Positions 1-8,920 of a DNA stretch of 64,000 bases are shown here, one piece after another (the stretch's first letter is position 1; every line of letters begins with the position of its first letter). The notes beneath the pieces are model-generated. The model did not search any database, had not been told where the DNA came from, and saw nothing but the letters and a program-made list of their open reading frames with translations. A program made the translations under genes and the position numbers. Source of the stretch: JAWKIW01 sp046331175 (GTDB taxonomy: Bacteria; Actinomycetota; Acidimicrobiia; Acidimicrobiales; Acidimicrobilacustridaceae); assembly GCA_046331175.1 (NCBI GenBank), contig JAXLRI010000009.1, positions 108,636-172,635 on the forward strand, in the 5' to 3' direction.

Positions 1-54
1 GACGTTCGGAGCGCGTCGCGGCGGAGGGGCCGCGACCCGAGGGGAGGGTTGGGC

Positions 55-492
55 ATGACCCAGCACGACGATCCGGTGGGCGAGTTCCTGCGGGTGGTGG
101 AGGCCGGCGACGTCGCCTCGTGCACCGCCTGGGCCGACGACGTGGTGCTCGACGCCACCGTGCCCAACTGGCGGCTGGAGGTGAGCGGCCGGGACGCCGT
201 GCTCGCCGAGTACAGCCGGTGGTTCGCCGACCCGGGCACCTTCACCCACCTCCGCCGGCTCCCGGTCGGCGGCAGCACAGGCGCCGCCGACGGCGGTGCC
301 GATGGCGGCGACCGCACCATCGAGGTCGTCGAGTACGACCTCGCCTGGGTCGAGGACGGCGTCGACCACCTCGCCCACCACGTGCAAGTGCTCGAGGTGG
401 CCGACGGGGCGATCGTCGCCGACACCGTCGTGTGCGGCGGCCGCTGGCCGGCCCCGCTGGTCGCCGAGATGGACGCCGCCCGGAACGGGTGA
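55..492 (+). CDS. SnoaL-like / NTF2-fold protein
   Basis: A 145-residue protein with the look of the NTF2/SnoaL-like fold: an N-terminal helix (DPVGEFLRVVEAGD), a WADDVVLDATVPNW strand segment, a helix around EYSRWF, and a C-terminal beta stretch. These small alpha+beta barrels bind or isomerise hydrophobic ligands, or act as dimerisation modules; the substrate cannot be told. I chose ATG 55 over the upstream in-frame TTG 49 because a GGGAGGG Shine-Dalgarno (SD) sequence sits just before it. A Gly/Asp-rich insertion (near residues 83-95) interrupts the barrel. No operon partner is evident; the next gene begins 136 bases later. Confidence 0.7.
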   Translation: MTQHDDPVGEFLRVVEAGDVASCTAWADDVVLDATVPNWRLEVSGRDAVLAEYSRWFADPGTFTHLRRLPVGGSTGAADGGADGGDRTIEVVEYDLAWVEDGVDHLAHHVQVLEVADGAIVADTVVCGGRWPAPLVAEMDAARNG

Positions 493-628
493 CGTCGGTG
501 ACCGATGGGCTGGCGGACCTGCGGAGCGCAGCAGCGGCGATGACCGGCACGACGCCGACCACCAGCACGAAGCTGATCATCGGCACGGCCCTCGACGAGT
601 CGCCGCCCACGACGGGGCCGACGACGCC

Positions 629-1639
629 ATGAGCGCTCCGAGCGGGCGACCGATCGCCACGTCCCTGGCCGACCTCGTGCCACCCGGCGCTCCCCGCGCG
701 CCGCTGCCCGGGACCGACGGCAAGTCGGGGGCCGAGCTCGAGCGGGTGGAGGTCGACGGCCGCACCATGGTCCTCAAGCGCCTCGACGTCCGACGCGACT
801 GGACGATGCGGGCCGTCGGCGATGTCGCCTGCGGCACCGTCGAGATGTGGCGCCGCGGCTTGTTCGATCGCCTCCCCGACTGCTTCGTGCAGCCCATCGT
901 CGCCATCGCCGTCGATGCCGAGCCCCACCCCGCCGGCTACGGCTCCTGGTTGCTCATGGACGACGTCGGCGGGCACCTCATCCCGTCCGGTGACGAGCCC
1001 ATCGACCTCGAGGTCCACGAGACCTTCATCGACCACATGGCCGCCTTCCACGCCGCCTTCTGGGACGGGGGGTCCGAGATCGACATCGTCCCGCCGACCA
1101 ACCGCCTGCTCGAGCTGTCGCCCTGGACCGCCGTCGCCGAGACCGCGACCGACGACGACCACCTCGTCCCCCGCCTGATCGGCGAGGGCTGGGCGCGGCT
1201 GCCCGAGATCGCACCCGACCTGACGGCCGCCGTCGACCTCGCCGCCGATCCCTCGCCACTGGTCGACGCGCTCGCCACCACGCCGAGCACGTTCGTCCAC
1301 GGCAACTGGAAGCTCGGCAACCTCGGCCGGGACGGCGACGGGCGCACGGTGCTGTTCGACTGGGAGAACCCCGGTCGCGGCTGGGGCTGCGCCGAGCTGG
1401 CCTGGTACCTCGCCATCAACGCCGCCCGCCTGCCCTGCTCGCGCGAGGACACCATCGAGCACTACCGCCGTGGCCTCGAGGCGCGCGGCATCGCCACCGA
1501 CGGCTGGTGGGACCGCCAGGTCACCCTCGGCATGGTGGCCGGTCTGGTGTGGTTCGGCTGGGAGAAGGCGCTCGGCGGCGACGCCGACGAGCTGGCGTGG
1601 TGGGGGTCGTGGCTCGATCGGTCCCGACTGGTGGCATGA
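629..1639 (+). CDS. APH-family phosphotransferase with altered catalytic motif
   Basis: A 336-residue protein of the aminoglycoside/choline-kinase-like fold (APH family). The N-lobe has VDGRTMVLKRLD with the likely ATP-binding lysine and a hinge at SWLLMDDVGG. The C-lobe has VHGNWKLGN followed by LFDWENPGRG, the metal-binding DFG equivalent. In the family the first motif is HGD-x4-N, where Asp is the catalytic base; here it is Asn226, so activity is doubtful or mechanistically altered. The substrate is unknown. The stop overlaps the start of the following kelch-like gene (ATGA), so the two are probably translated together. Confidence 0.8.
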   Translation: MSAPSGRPIATSLADLVPPGAPRAPLPGTDGKSGAELERVEVDGRTMVLKRLDVRRDWTMRAVGDVACGTVEMWRRGLFDRLPDCFVQPIVAIAVDAEPHPAGYGSWLLMDDVGGHLIPSGDEPIDLEVHETFIDHMAAFHAAFWDGGSEIDIVPPTNRLLELSPWTAVAETATDDDHLVPRLIGEGWARLPEIAPDLTAAVDLAADPSPLVDALATTPSTFVHGNWKLGNLGRDGDGRTVLFDWENPGRGWGCAELAWYLAINAARLPCSREDTIEHYRRGLEARGIATDGWWDRQVTLGMVAGLVWFGWEKALGGDADELAWWGSWLDRSRLVA

Positions 1640-3009
1640 CGATGTCGGGGGGACGGCAGCCGCAGCCGGTGCACCGGCGTCGTCGACTCGGCGGCACGAG
1701 AGCCCCACGCCGGAGCGGCATCGCAGGCCTCGTCCTCGCCGCCACCCTGGTCGTCACGTCGGCCACCACGGGCTGGTCCGGAGCCATGCCGATCCTCGCC
1801 GCCGCGGCGCTGCCACCGGTCTCCACCGTGACGGTGCGGGGCGGGCCGACCCACGACGGGATCACCCCGGTCGAGCTCGACCTGGTGGCCGGCACCAGCG
1901 ACGGCACCGCCGCCGTGCTGCGCCGGCTCGACGTGAACACCGGGGTGAAGGAGACGTGGCGCTGGGACGGGCGCGCCCACGACTGGACGCTCCTGAGCTC
2001 GGTGCCCCAGCCCAGCACCGACCTCAGCCAGCCCGGCGACGCCTACGGGGGCACCGCCGGCACCATGCCCGTCGGCCAGGGCCAGGTGTTCGTCTACAGC
2101 GGCGGCCGCACGTTCATCCAGACCCACGGGGTCACCCCTGACTACCGCGCCGAGATGTTCGTCCTCGGCGACGACGACGCGTGGCACGCCGCCCCGTGCA
2201 ACGCCAAGCCGTCGGGGTGCGCGCCGGGGAAGCTCGACGGCGGCGCCAGCGCGACGAACGGCACCGACACCCTGCTGTTCGGCGGCCAGAGCCCGGTGGG
2301 CTCACAAGCCTTGTCGAACCAGCTGTGGCGGTGGAACGGCAGCGACTGGGATCCCCTCGTCCCCGCCGGGACGCCGCCGACGCCCCGCGCCGCGGCCGGC
2401 TTCTTCTTCGACGGCAGGGACTTCATCGTGTTCGGGGGCGGCACCCAAGTGGGGCAGTCGGCCGTCGAGCTGGGCGACACCTGGCGCCTGACCGAGGACG
2501 ACACCGGCGCCTGGAGCTGGCACCAGGTGTGCGACGCCTGTGGCATCCCCGCCCGGTTCCAGGTGTACGCCGGCGCCCTCTACCGGTCGGCGTCCGCCGG
2601 GGGGAGCGAGCCGGGCGGGCTCGTCGTCGGCGGCTACCAGTTCGCGCCGACCGGGTTCGTCCAGGAGGAGCTCTCGGACCGATGGCGATGGGACGGCTCG
2701 GGCTGGGTCCAGATCGTGCCGGGTGGCCCCGCCTGCCCGCAGGCCGTCCCCGGATCGACGCCGGCCTGCCTCACCGATCCGTCGATCCCGTTCACGCCGT
2801 ACGTCGCGTCGATGCCCGCCCTCGGCGCCGCGCTGTGGACCGCAGGGTCGTGCAACGCCGTGATCGCTCCGCCGCCCGGGCAGGCGGCGCGCCAGGTGTG
2901 CACGCGCGTCACCGAGCAGCTCACCCTCGACCTGCGATCGACCGCGACGACCTCGACCACCGTGCCCGCCTCCGTCGCACCGACCGTCACCCCCACGTTC
3001 ACCGGCTGA
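1636..3009 (+). CDS. Secreted kelch-like beta-propeller protein
   Basis: A 457-residue exported protein. The N-terminus is Arg-rich (HRRRRLGG, RAPRR), followed by a hydrophobic segment (IAGLVLAATLVVTSATTGW) and an Ala-rich likely cleavage region. The mature part has kelch-type blades: TLLFGGQSP, QLWRWNGSDW, FIVFGGG, DTWRL, LVVGGYQF and DRWRWDGSGW. Such propellers mediate binding outside the cell; no catalytic motif is visible. The C-terminus is Thr/Val/Pro-rich, like a linker to the envelope. The start overlaps the phosphotransferase stop; ATG 1642 is an in-frame alternative. Confidence 0.75.
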   Translation: MTMSGGRQPQPVHRRRRLGGTRAPRRSGIAGLVLAATLVVTSATTGWSGAMPILAAAALPPVSTVTVRGGPTHDGITPVELDLVAGTSDGTAAVLRRLDVNTGVKETWRWDGRAHDWTLLSSVPQPSTDLSQPGDAYGGTAGTMPVGQGQVFVYSGGRTFIQTHGVTPDYRAEMFVLGDDDAWHAAPCNAKPSGCAPGKLDGGASATNGTDTLLFGGQSPVGSQALSNQLWRWNGSDWDPLVPAGTPPTPRAAAGFFFDGRDFIVFGGGTQVGQSAVELGDTWRLTEDDTGAWSWHQVCDACGIPARFQVYAGALYRSASAGGSEPGGLVVGGYQFAPTGFVQEELSDRWRWDGSGWVQIVPGGPACPQAVPGSTPACLTDPSIPFTPYVASMPALGAALWTAGSCNAVIAPPPGQAARQVCTRVTEQLTLDLRSTATTSTTVPASVAPTVTPTFTG

Positions 3010-3057
3010 GGCCGGCCGCCGAGGGCCTAGACCCATCGACCCGACGGAGCCCGTCGG

Positions 3058-3288
3058 TCAAGCGGTGGGTCGTCGCAGACGCTCGACGACCGCGGCCACG
3101 CCGACGGCCAGCACGACACCGAACAGCGGGAGAAGCAGGGCCATGCGCACGTAGGCGCTCCGGTCCGATTCGGTGCACATCGAGTCGCCGACGCAGATCG
3201 CGTAGGCGAGGACGACGAGCACACCGCCAGCCAGCACCCCCACGCCCGCTCCGACAGCGACCGCCACGATCGTCCACCGGAGGCTCAT
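3058..3288 (-). CDS. Small two-helix membrane protein
   Basis: A 76-residue protein with two predicted membrane segments: WTIVAVAVGAGVGVLAGGVLVVLAY and MALLLPLFGVVLAVGVAAVV. The loop between them carries a pair of cysteines (CVGDSMC) and is probably extracytoplasmic. The C-terminal end is basic (ERLRRPTA), as expected for the cytoplasmic side. ATG 3288 follows a short GGAG-like sequence. No family is recognised. It converges with the kelch-like gene and diverges from the reductase gene at 3456. Confidence 0.6.
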   Translation of the reverse strand: MSLRWTIVAVAVGAGVGVLAGGVLVVLAYAICVGDSMCTESDRSAYVRMALLLPLFGVVLAVGVAAVVERLRRPTA

Positions 3289-3455
3289 CCTGTGCACTCC
3301 CCGCGCCTGACCCGGTCGGTCCATCGCGCCGTCGCCACCGTCGCATGACGAAACGGACCGTCTAGCACGGACCCGTCGACGGTGCGCCCGGTACGGTGCC
3401 ACGACGAGTCGAACGACACGAGCGAACGACGATCGACCAGAGGAGCGAGCGAGCC

Positions 3456-4538
3456 ATGGCGTACCGCGTGGTGCAGTGGGCGACGGGGAACCAGGGCGTG
3501 GAGGCGATCCGGGCCATCGCCGAACGGCCCGACCTCGAGCTCGTGGGCGCCAAGGTCTACGGCGAGGCCAAGGAGGGCGTCGACGCCGGCACCATCGCCG
3601 GCATCGACCCGCTCGGGGTGATCGCCACGCGCGACGTCGACGAGATCCTCGCCCTCGGCGCCGACTGCGTCGCCTACATGCCGCTGCTCACGTCGGTCGA
3701 CGAGGTGTGCCGCATCCTGGCGTCGGGGGCCAACGTGGTCACCACCGCCTTCCTCTTCCACCCGCGGTCGCTGCCGCCGGAGGACCTCGAGAAGCTGGAG
3801 GCCGCCTGCGCCGAGGGCGGCACGTCGGTGCACGGCACCGGCCTCAACCCGGGCAACATCAGCGGCGTCCTGCCGCTGGCGCTGTCGGGCATGTGCCGGC
3901 GCATCGACCGGGTCACGCTGCAGGAGCGGGCCGACTGGAGCTTCTACGAGAGCACCGACATCACCTTCGACAACATGCGGTTCGGACGCCCGGTCGAGGA
4001 CGTCACCGAGGAGGCGTCGGACTTCCTCCGCTTCAACAGCGGCATCTTCCAGGAGATGATCTGGCTGGTGGGCGAGGCGCTCGGCGCCGGCCTGGAGGAG
4101 GTCACCACCGACGTCGAGCTGGTGACCGCGCGCGACGACCACGAGATCTTCGGCATCCCGCTGCTCGCCGGCACGGTGGCCGGCCAGCGCTGGCACTGGC
4201 AGGGGCGTCGGCAGGGCGAGACGCTCGTCGAGATCGAGACGCTGTGGACCGTCGGCGGCGAGTACCCCGACCACTGGCCCCGCCCGCTCGACGGCTGGAC
4301 GCTCACCCTCGAGGGCGAGCCGTCGCTGCGCACCCACTTCCTCAGCCTCATGAGCTACGAGCGCGACCTTCCGCTCAGCGAGCACGTGCGGGCGGCCAGC
4401 ATCGCCACCGCCATGCAGGCCATCAACGCCATCCCCGCCCTCTGCGAGGCGCCCGCCGGTGTGCGCACCATGGCCGACCTCCCGCTGATCCGCGCCGGCT
4501 ACGGCTTCGGCCACGCCACCCCGCGACCCATCGTCTGA
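3456..4538 (+). CDS. DapB-like NAD(P)H-dependent reductase
   Basis: A 360-residue protein resembling the dihydrodipicolinate-reductase-like / 2,4-diaminopentanoate-dehydrogenase-like group. The N-terminal Rossmann fold starts YRVVQWATGNQG, matching the glycine-rich nucleotide loop of that group (W-x-TG-x-QG). It continues with ELVGAKVYG, DCVAYMPL and GANVVTTAFLFHP. The C-terminal half would form the dimerisation and substrate domain. True lysine-pathway DapB is about 250 residues, so a separate substrate is likely. AGGAG at 3441 supports ATG 3456. In actinobacteria such proteins are often encoded near lipid-catabolism genes, but nothing here fixes the substrate. Confidence 0.75.
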   Translation: MAYRVVQWATGNQGVEAIRAIAERPDLELVGAKVYGEAKEGVDAGTIAGIDPLGVIATRDVDEILALGADCVAYMPLLTSVDEVCRILASGANVVTTAFLFHPRSLPPEDLEKLEAACAEGGTSVHGTGLNPGNISGVLPLALSGMCRRIDRVTLQERADWSFYESTDITFDNMRFGRPVEDVTEEASDFLRFNSGIFQEMIWLVGEALGAGLEEVTTDVELVTARDDHEIFGIPLLAGTVAGQRWHWQGRRQGETLVEIETLWTVGGEYPDHWPRPLDGWTLTLEGEPSLRTHFLSLMSYERDLPLSEHVRAASIATAMQAINAIPALCEAPAGVRTMADLPLIRAGYGFGHATPRPIV

Positions 4539-4599
4539 GCACCGAGCCGCGCCAAAGCACCGACGCACCCGCAACGACGCACCCACCCGACGCGGCCCG

Positions 4600-4737
4600 C
4601 CCGGTACGTCGGTGGTCGGACGGGGGATCGAGACCGGCGGGGGATGCGCGGCCGTGGTGGTCGTGGTCCGCTGGGGTCGACCGACCTCGTGGACCACGGG
4701 TCGGGAACCGATCCGCCCCCGAGGACGTGAGAAGACC
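4600..4737 (+). ncRNA. Candidate structured leader, diverged third copy
   Basis: This 5' region resembles the leaders at 44331 and 44872. Shared anchors in the same order and spacing are GGTGGTCG, GGGATCGAGACC, GGGGATG and GGTCCGCTGGG. The GGUC in the loop can pair with GACC at 4632-4635, and GCGG can pair with CCGC further on. As in the other two cases the downstream gene encodes a small two-helix membrane protein. The similarity was found by eye and the fold is inferred. A shared promoter or operator is the main alternative. Confidence 0.45.
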
Positions 4738-4977
4738 ATGCACGCCAGCCCGACCGCCGATCCCCGAGCCCACCACGACCGCAGCACCTACCAGGTGCTG
4801 TCGATCGTCGTGTGGGCCACCGCGGCGCTGGTGTTCGGCGCCGCCATCCGCTCGGCCCACGCCAGCGGCGGCATCGCCCTCGTGGCCGTCGCCATGGTCG
4901 CCGTGCCGGCCCTGGCGGGCCTGGCCGAGCTGGCCCTGTTCCGCCGCTTCGCCCCCGACGCCGACGACCGCCGCTGA
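4738..4977 (+). CDS. Small two-helix membrane protein
   Basis: A 79-residue protein with two hydrophobic segments, roughly VLSIVVWATAALVFGAAI and GIALVAVAMVAVPALAGLAEL, ending in a charged FRRFAPDADDRR tail. It is not obviously homologous to the proteins at 44449 and 44989, but size and topology are alike and the leaders look related. ATG 4738 is preceded by a weak GAGG-type SD. Function is unknown. Confidence 0.6.
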   Translation: MHASPTADPRAHHDRSTYQVLSIVVWATAALVFGAAIRSAHASGGIALVAVAMVAVPALAGLAELALFRRFAPDADDRR

Positions 4978-5027
4978 CGCCTCGACAGCAGGCTCGACCG
5001 CACGGCTGGACGCGCGAGGCTGGGGCC

Positions 5028-5384
5028 ATGAGCGCCGCCGAGATCGACGAGTACCTCGCCACGGTCGACGACCCCGAGAAGCGGGCCGCGCTGGAGCACC
5101 TGCGCGACCAGATCCTCGCCGTCGTGCCCGACGCCGAGCAGTGCATCTCGTACTCGATGCCCGCCTTCCGGGTCGACGGCAAGGTCGTGGCCGGCTTCGC
5201 CGCCTTCAAGAAGCACCTCAGCTACTTCCCCCACAGCGGCTCGGTCATCGGTGAGGTCCCCGCGGCGGCGCGCTGGGGCACCACCAAGGGCACGCTGCAG
5301 TTCACCCCCGACGACCCGCTGCCCGACGACGTGGTCGCCGACCTGATCGCCGCCAAGCAGGCCATCAACGCCGCCAAGGCCTGA
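5028..5384 (+). CDS. DUF1801 (YdhG-like) protein
   Basis: A 118-residue soluble protein with the DUF1801/YdhG-like pattern: AEIDEYLATVDDPEKRAALEHL at the N-terminus, then CISYSMPAFRVDGKVVAGFAAFKKHLSYFP, and a C-terminal GTLQFTPDDPLPDDVV. The family adopts a small alpha/beta fold of unknown biochemical role and is often lumped with iron-chaperone-like proteins. Length is normal for the family. It stands alone between a small membrane gene and a convergent lipoprotein gene. Confidence 0.85.
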   Translation: MSAAEIDEYLATVDDPEKRAALEHLRDQILAVVPDAEQCISYSMPAFRVDGKVVAGFAAFKKHLSYFPHSGSVIGEVPAAARWGTTKGTLQFTPDDPLPDDVVADLIAAKQAINAAKA

Positions 5385-5470
5385 ATCGCCTCCACCCCAG
5401 GGGGCGGGACGGCCGGCGGCTCCTCCCGACCGGAGAACGGCGCGAGCGACGGCACGGCCGCATCCGCCGA

Positions 5471-7567
5471 TCAGGACGGAGGCGGAGCGCCGGCCGGCAC
5501 CACGGCGAGGGCGTCGACGGCCAGGCCGCGCTCGCGCACCCGCAAGTCGACCTCGTGGGAACCGGCCGGGACGGGCAGGTCGGCCCTCACCCACGTCCAC
5601 GTTTCGGGCGCGACCCCGGCGTCGTCGCCGACGACGACCGGCGCCCCGCCGTCGACACCGACCCAGGCCGAATCCGATCGGCTGCCACCGAGCCCGTTGC
5701 CGAACCGGGCCGGCGCCAGCACGCGCAACCACAGGTCGCCGCCGGCGGCGCCACCGTCGAGCCGGTACCGCACGCCCTTCGTGTCGGTGACGGCGAGCGC
5801 GCCGTCGGGGCGCGGCGGGCAGTCGGCCTCGGTCCGGTCGGGTCCTGGCGTCGACGGGCAGGTGGCCGGATCGACGCCGTTGAACGCCTGCAGGTAGGCG
5901 CCGCCCGATGCACCGGCCACCGCGTTGCGCTCGATCCACGTCCCATCGGCGACCGCGGTCGGCCGCTCGGCCTCGAGGCGGCAGCCGCCGCCCGCCGACG
6001 CCGTGCAGGCCTCCGGGTCCTCGCCCAGCCGGTTCTCGAACCAGACCACCGCAACGGACTCCCCGGTGGTCCGCCCGCTGTAAAGGCCGAGCTCGCCGTC
6101 GGGCTCCTGCATCCACTCCTCGTCGTTGGCGACGATGTCCAGGTCGCCGTCGCCGTCGACGTCGCGCAGGTCGACCTGGTCCCACTTCTCCCCGAAGATC
6201 GGCAGGCTCGACACCGTCCCGGGCGACCACTTGACGGGATGGACGCGCAGCGCGTCGGCGGTGAGCGAGCCGCCGTCGAACGACAGCCACGACACCGACG
6301 CCTTGCCGGCCGGCAGCGTGGCGTCGTCGTGGGTCATCAGCAGCACGAGGTCGGGACGACCGTCGCCGTCGACGTCGCCCACCTTCAGCCCGCGGCTCGC
6401 CCACCGGATCACATCGGGCTTGCGGATGCGGATGGTGTCGAAGGCGACGTCGTCGGGAGCCGAGGCCGGCTTCCGCCGGAAGACGACGAGGTCATCGACG
6501 GTCTGGGTGACGAGGTCGTCCCGGCCGTCGCCGTCGAGGTCGGCCACCGCCACCTGGGGCTTGCCGTAGAAGCCGGGGTCGCGCAGCAGCTCGGTCTTCG
6601 GCCATGGGGCCCGCTGCTCGGAGCTCCCCGGGCCCGGGTTGCGGTACCAGACCACCGCCTCCTGGTCCTCGGGCGTGTCGAAGTCGGCGGTGGCGTCGAC
6701 CAGATCGGGGTCACCGTCGCCGTCGAGGTCGGCCAGCACGAAGCCGTGGCCGCCGGGCGTGTCGGCGTCGATGGCGTGCAGGGTCCACGCCGACAGGTCA
6801 CGCCGGCGATCGGCGTCGGCGGGCGCCTCGAGCCACACGATGCCGCCGGTCCGGCCGTTCCCGAAGTACTGGCGACCGCCGGCCATCACGTCGACGTGGC
6901 CGTCGCCGTTGACGTCGTACGGCACGACCCACAGGTAGTGGCCCTGGTCGACGGTCGCAGGGAAGCGCCCGGCGTCGACCCACGCGGAGGCATCGCGGGC
7001 GCGGGACCGGTCGGGCCCCCACACCACCCGGACGCCCGGTTCGTCGCCGTCGAAGAGCCGGTCGGGGTGGCCGCCCTGGGCGCCGACGATGTCGAGGTTC
7101 CCGTCGCCGTCGAGGTCGGCGGCCATGGCGCTCTCGGTGTCGCAGCCCTTGGTGGCGGGGTCGGCCGTCGGACAGAGGAAGGTCATGGTCGGCCAGGGCG
7201 TCCGTGTCGCCGCCGGGTCCGACGGGGCGAAGGCGACGACGTAGCGCTGGTCGAACTCGTAGTTGGTGACGTAGTCGTCGCGGCCGTCGCCGTCGACGTC
7301 GGCCCGGAACAGGGCGTTGGCCCCGCGGTACCGGCTGTCGATCGGGTGCACGGGCCACGGCTGGTCGTCGCGGACGGCGATCGGCCGGCTGGCCGGGATG
7401 GTGGTCGCCGTGAACGGCGCGCCGGCGACGGCCGACGAGCCGGTCCCCGCGCCGGGACCCGGGCTGTCCGCCGACCCGCCCGTGCACGCGCCCAGGACGG
7501 CCAGGGCCCCGACGAGCCACCCCAGCGACCGGAGCGGGTCCAGCCCGACCCGTCGACGTCGATGCAT
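5471..7567 (-). CDS. FG-GAP/VCBS repeat lipoprotein
   Basis: A 698-residue exported lipoprotein. The N-terminus has basic residues, a hydrophobic core (LGWLVGALAVL) and a lipobox ending GAC. At least seven Asp-rich calcium-binding FG-GAP motifs follow (DVDGDGRDD, DLDGDGNLD, DVNGDGHVD, DLDGDGDPD, DLDGDGRDD, DVDGDGRPD, DVDGDGDLD), implying a seven-bladed integrin-like propeller. The last 200 residues (from CRLEAERPTAV) resemble a CBM6-type carbohydrate-binding module, with the sequence pattern YRLDGGAAGGDLWLRVLAP. It probably binds glycans at the cell surface. No catalytic motif is seen. Confidence 0.85.
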   Translation of the reverse strand: MHRRRRVGLDPLRSLGWLVGALAVLGACTGGSADSPGPGAGTGSSAVAGAPFTATTIPASRPIAVRDDQPWPVHPIDSRYRGANALFRADVDGDGRDDYVTNYEFDQRYVVAFAPSDPAATRTPWPTMTFLCPTADPATKGCDTESAMAADLDGDGNLDIVGAQGGHPDRLFDGDEPGVRVVWGPDRSRARDASAWVDAGRFPATVDQGHYLWVVPYDVNGDGHVDVMAGGRQYFGNGRTGGIVWLEAPADADRRRDLSAWTLHAIDADTPGGHGFVLADLDGDGDPDLVDATADFDTPEDQEAVVWYRNPGPGSSEQRAPWPKTELLRDPGFYGKPQVAVADLDGDGRDDLVTQTVDDLVVFRRKPASAPDDVAFDTIRIRKPDVIRWASRGLKVGDVDGDGRPDLVLLMTHDDATLPAGKASVSWLSFDGGSLTADALRVHPVKWSPGTVSSLPIFGEKWDQVDLRDVDGDGDLDIVANDEEWMQEPDGELGLYSGRTTGESVAVVWFENRLGEDPEACTASAGGGCRLEAERPTAVADGTWIERNAVAGASGGAYLQAFNGVDPATCPSTPGPDRTEADCPPRPDGALAVTDTKGVRYRLDGGAAGGDLWLRVLAPARFGNGLGGSRSDSAWVGVDGGAPVVVGDDAGVAPETWTWVRADLPVPAGSHEVDLRVRERGLAVDALAVVPAGAPPPS

Positions 7568-7737
7568 GCCGATCCCCCCGGATCCTGCCGACCTCGGCGG
7601 CACCAGCCAACCACAGCCACGACGGCGACCGCCGTCGCACCGCGTTGCGACGATCGGACCGGAAGGGTGACGCGGACCGGGCCCGAGGATCCGACCGTCG
7701 ACGGCCGGCGGCCGGCGGCCGACGCCGGTCGCGGCGA

Positions 7738-8544
7738 TCAGCGGTCGGCGGCGACCTCGGCGGGGGCGGCCATGGCGCCGTGCAGGTCGGCGGCGACCGT
7801 GTCGGGGACGACCTTGGCGGTGGCCACCTGCACGCGGTTGCGGAACGAGCCGGCGACCACGTGGTCGGACCCGGCCATGAGCGCGTCGTAGGCGTCCTTG
7901 GCCACGTCGGCCGGATCGTCCTTGGGGCCCTGGCCGAGCCGGGAGTCCTCGATGCCGGCCCGGGCGAAGAAGTCGGTGTCGGTCGGCCCGGGCAGCAGCG
8001 CGGTGACGCGCACCCCGGTGTCCTCCAGCTCGACCCGAAGCGCCTGGGCGAAGGAGTACAGGAACGCCTTGGATGCGGCGTAGGTGGCCAGCCAGGGACC
8101 CGGCATCACCGCGGCGATGGACGACGTGACGAGGACCCGGCCGAAGCCGTGGTCGACCATCGACGGCAGCAGCAGGCGGGCCAGGTGCACCACGCCGGTG
8201 ACGTCGAGGGCGATCAGCCGCAGCTGCTCGTCCAGATCGCTCTCGACGAACGGGCCGCCCACGCCCACGCCGGCGTTCAGGCACAGGACCTCGGGAGCGC
8301 GGCCGACGGCCCGGACGTGCTCGGCCAGGGACTCGACGCCCTCGGGGGTGGCGAGGTCGACCTGCACGCCCACCACGTCCAGCCCGGTCGCGCCGAGCAC
8401 CTCGGCCACCCGGTGGATGCCGTCGTCCTCGGCCGCCAGCACGAGGTCGTCGCCGTGGTCGGCGAGCACCGCCGCCAGCGCCCGGCCGATCCCGCTGGAC
8501 GCGCCGGTGACGACGGCGAGGGGGCGGGCGTCGAGGTCGATCAT
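7738..8544 (-). CDS. SDR-family oxidoreductase
   Basis: A 268-residue classical short-chain dehydrogenase/reductase. The cofactor loop is TGASSGIG near residue 10. NAG is present (CLNAGVG), and the catalytic Ser-Tyr-Lys lies in SSIAAVMPGPWLATYAASK. The motif AEDD at the end of beta2 gives no clear NAD/NADP choice. An excellent GGAGGTG precedes ATG 8544. The substrate is unknown; no neighbouring pathway genes constrain it. Confidence 0.9.
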   Translation of the reverse strand: MIDLDARPLAVVTGASSGIGRALAAVLADHGDDLVLAAEDDGIHRVAEVLGATGLDVVGVQVDLATPEGVESLAEHVRAVGRAPEVLCLNAGVGVGGPFVESDLDEQLRLIALDVTGVVHLARLLLPSMVDHGFGRVLVTSSIAAVMPGPWLATYAASKAFLYSFAQALRVELEDTGVRVTALLPGPTDTDFFARAGIEDSRLGQGPKDDPADVAKDAYDALMAGSDHVVAGSFRNRVQVATAKVVPDTVAADLHGAMAAPAEVAADR

Positions 8545-8644
8545 GGCGGCACCTCCGGTGCGGGTCGGCCCACCACGCCTACCCACCGGCGGACCCGCGG
8601 ATGCCTCGGGCGGCGGGTCGGACGGGCGCCGTCCGAGCGACGCG

Positions 8645-8920
8645 CTACTCGACGAGGAGGTCGTCGAGGCCGGTGATCTCGAACACCCGCCGGATCGACG
8701 GCGACGCCCCGCGCACCTGGAGTTTCCCGCCCGCCTCGGCGTGGCGGCGCTGGTGGGACACCAGCACGCGCAGGCCGGTGGAGTCGCAGAAGGTCACCCC
8801 GGAGAAGTCGACGGTGGTGGTGCCCGTCGGATCGGCGGCCAGCAGCTGCGCCTCGAAGTCGGCCTCGGTGGACGGGTCGAGCTCGGCCGGGGGCTGGACC
8901 AGCACGTCGACACCTCGCAT
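8645..8920 (-). CDS. STAS-domain anti-anti-sigma factor
   Basis: A 91-residue single STAS domain. It contains VDFSGVTFCDSTGLRVLV, the region bearing the serine phosphorylated by RsbW-type kinases in SpoIIAA/RsbV proteins. In such systems the unphosphorylated form captures the anti-sigma kinase and frees a SigB/F-type sigma factor. Candidate partners in this window are the RsbW-like proteins at 21418 and 34206, the SpoIIE phosphatase at 32425 and the sigma factor at 13592. It is not in an operon with any of them. Confidence 0.9.
   Translation of the reverse strand: MRGVDVLVQPPAELDPSTEADFEAQLLAADPTGTTTVDFSGVTFCDSTGLRVLVSHQRRHAEAGGKLQVRGASPSIRRVFEITGLDDLLVE

Noticed and set aside
242..1708. Long open frame opposite the first two genes
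   Set aside because: It is a GC-driven shadow of the phosphotransferase, with no SD, no family and Arg/Ala-biased composition.
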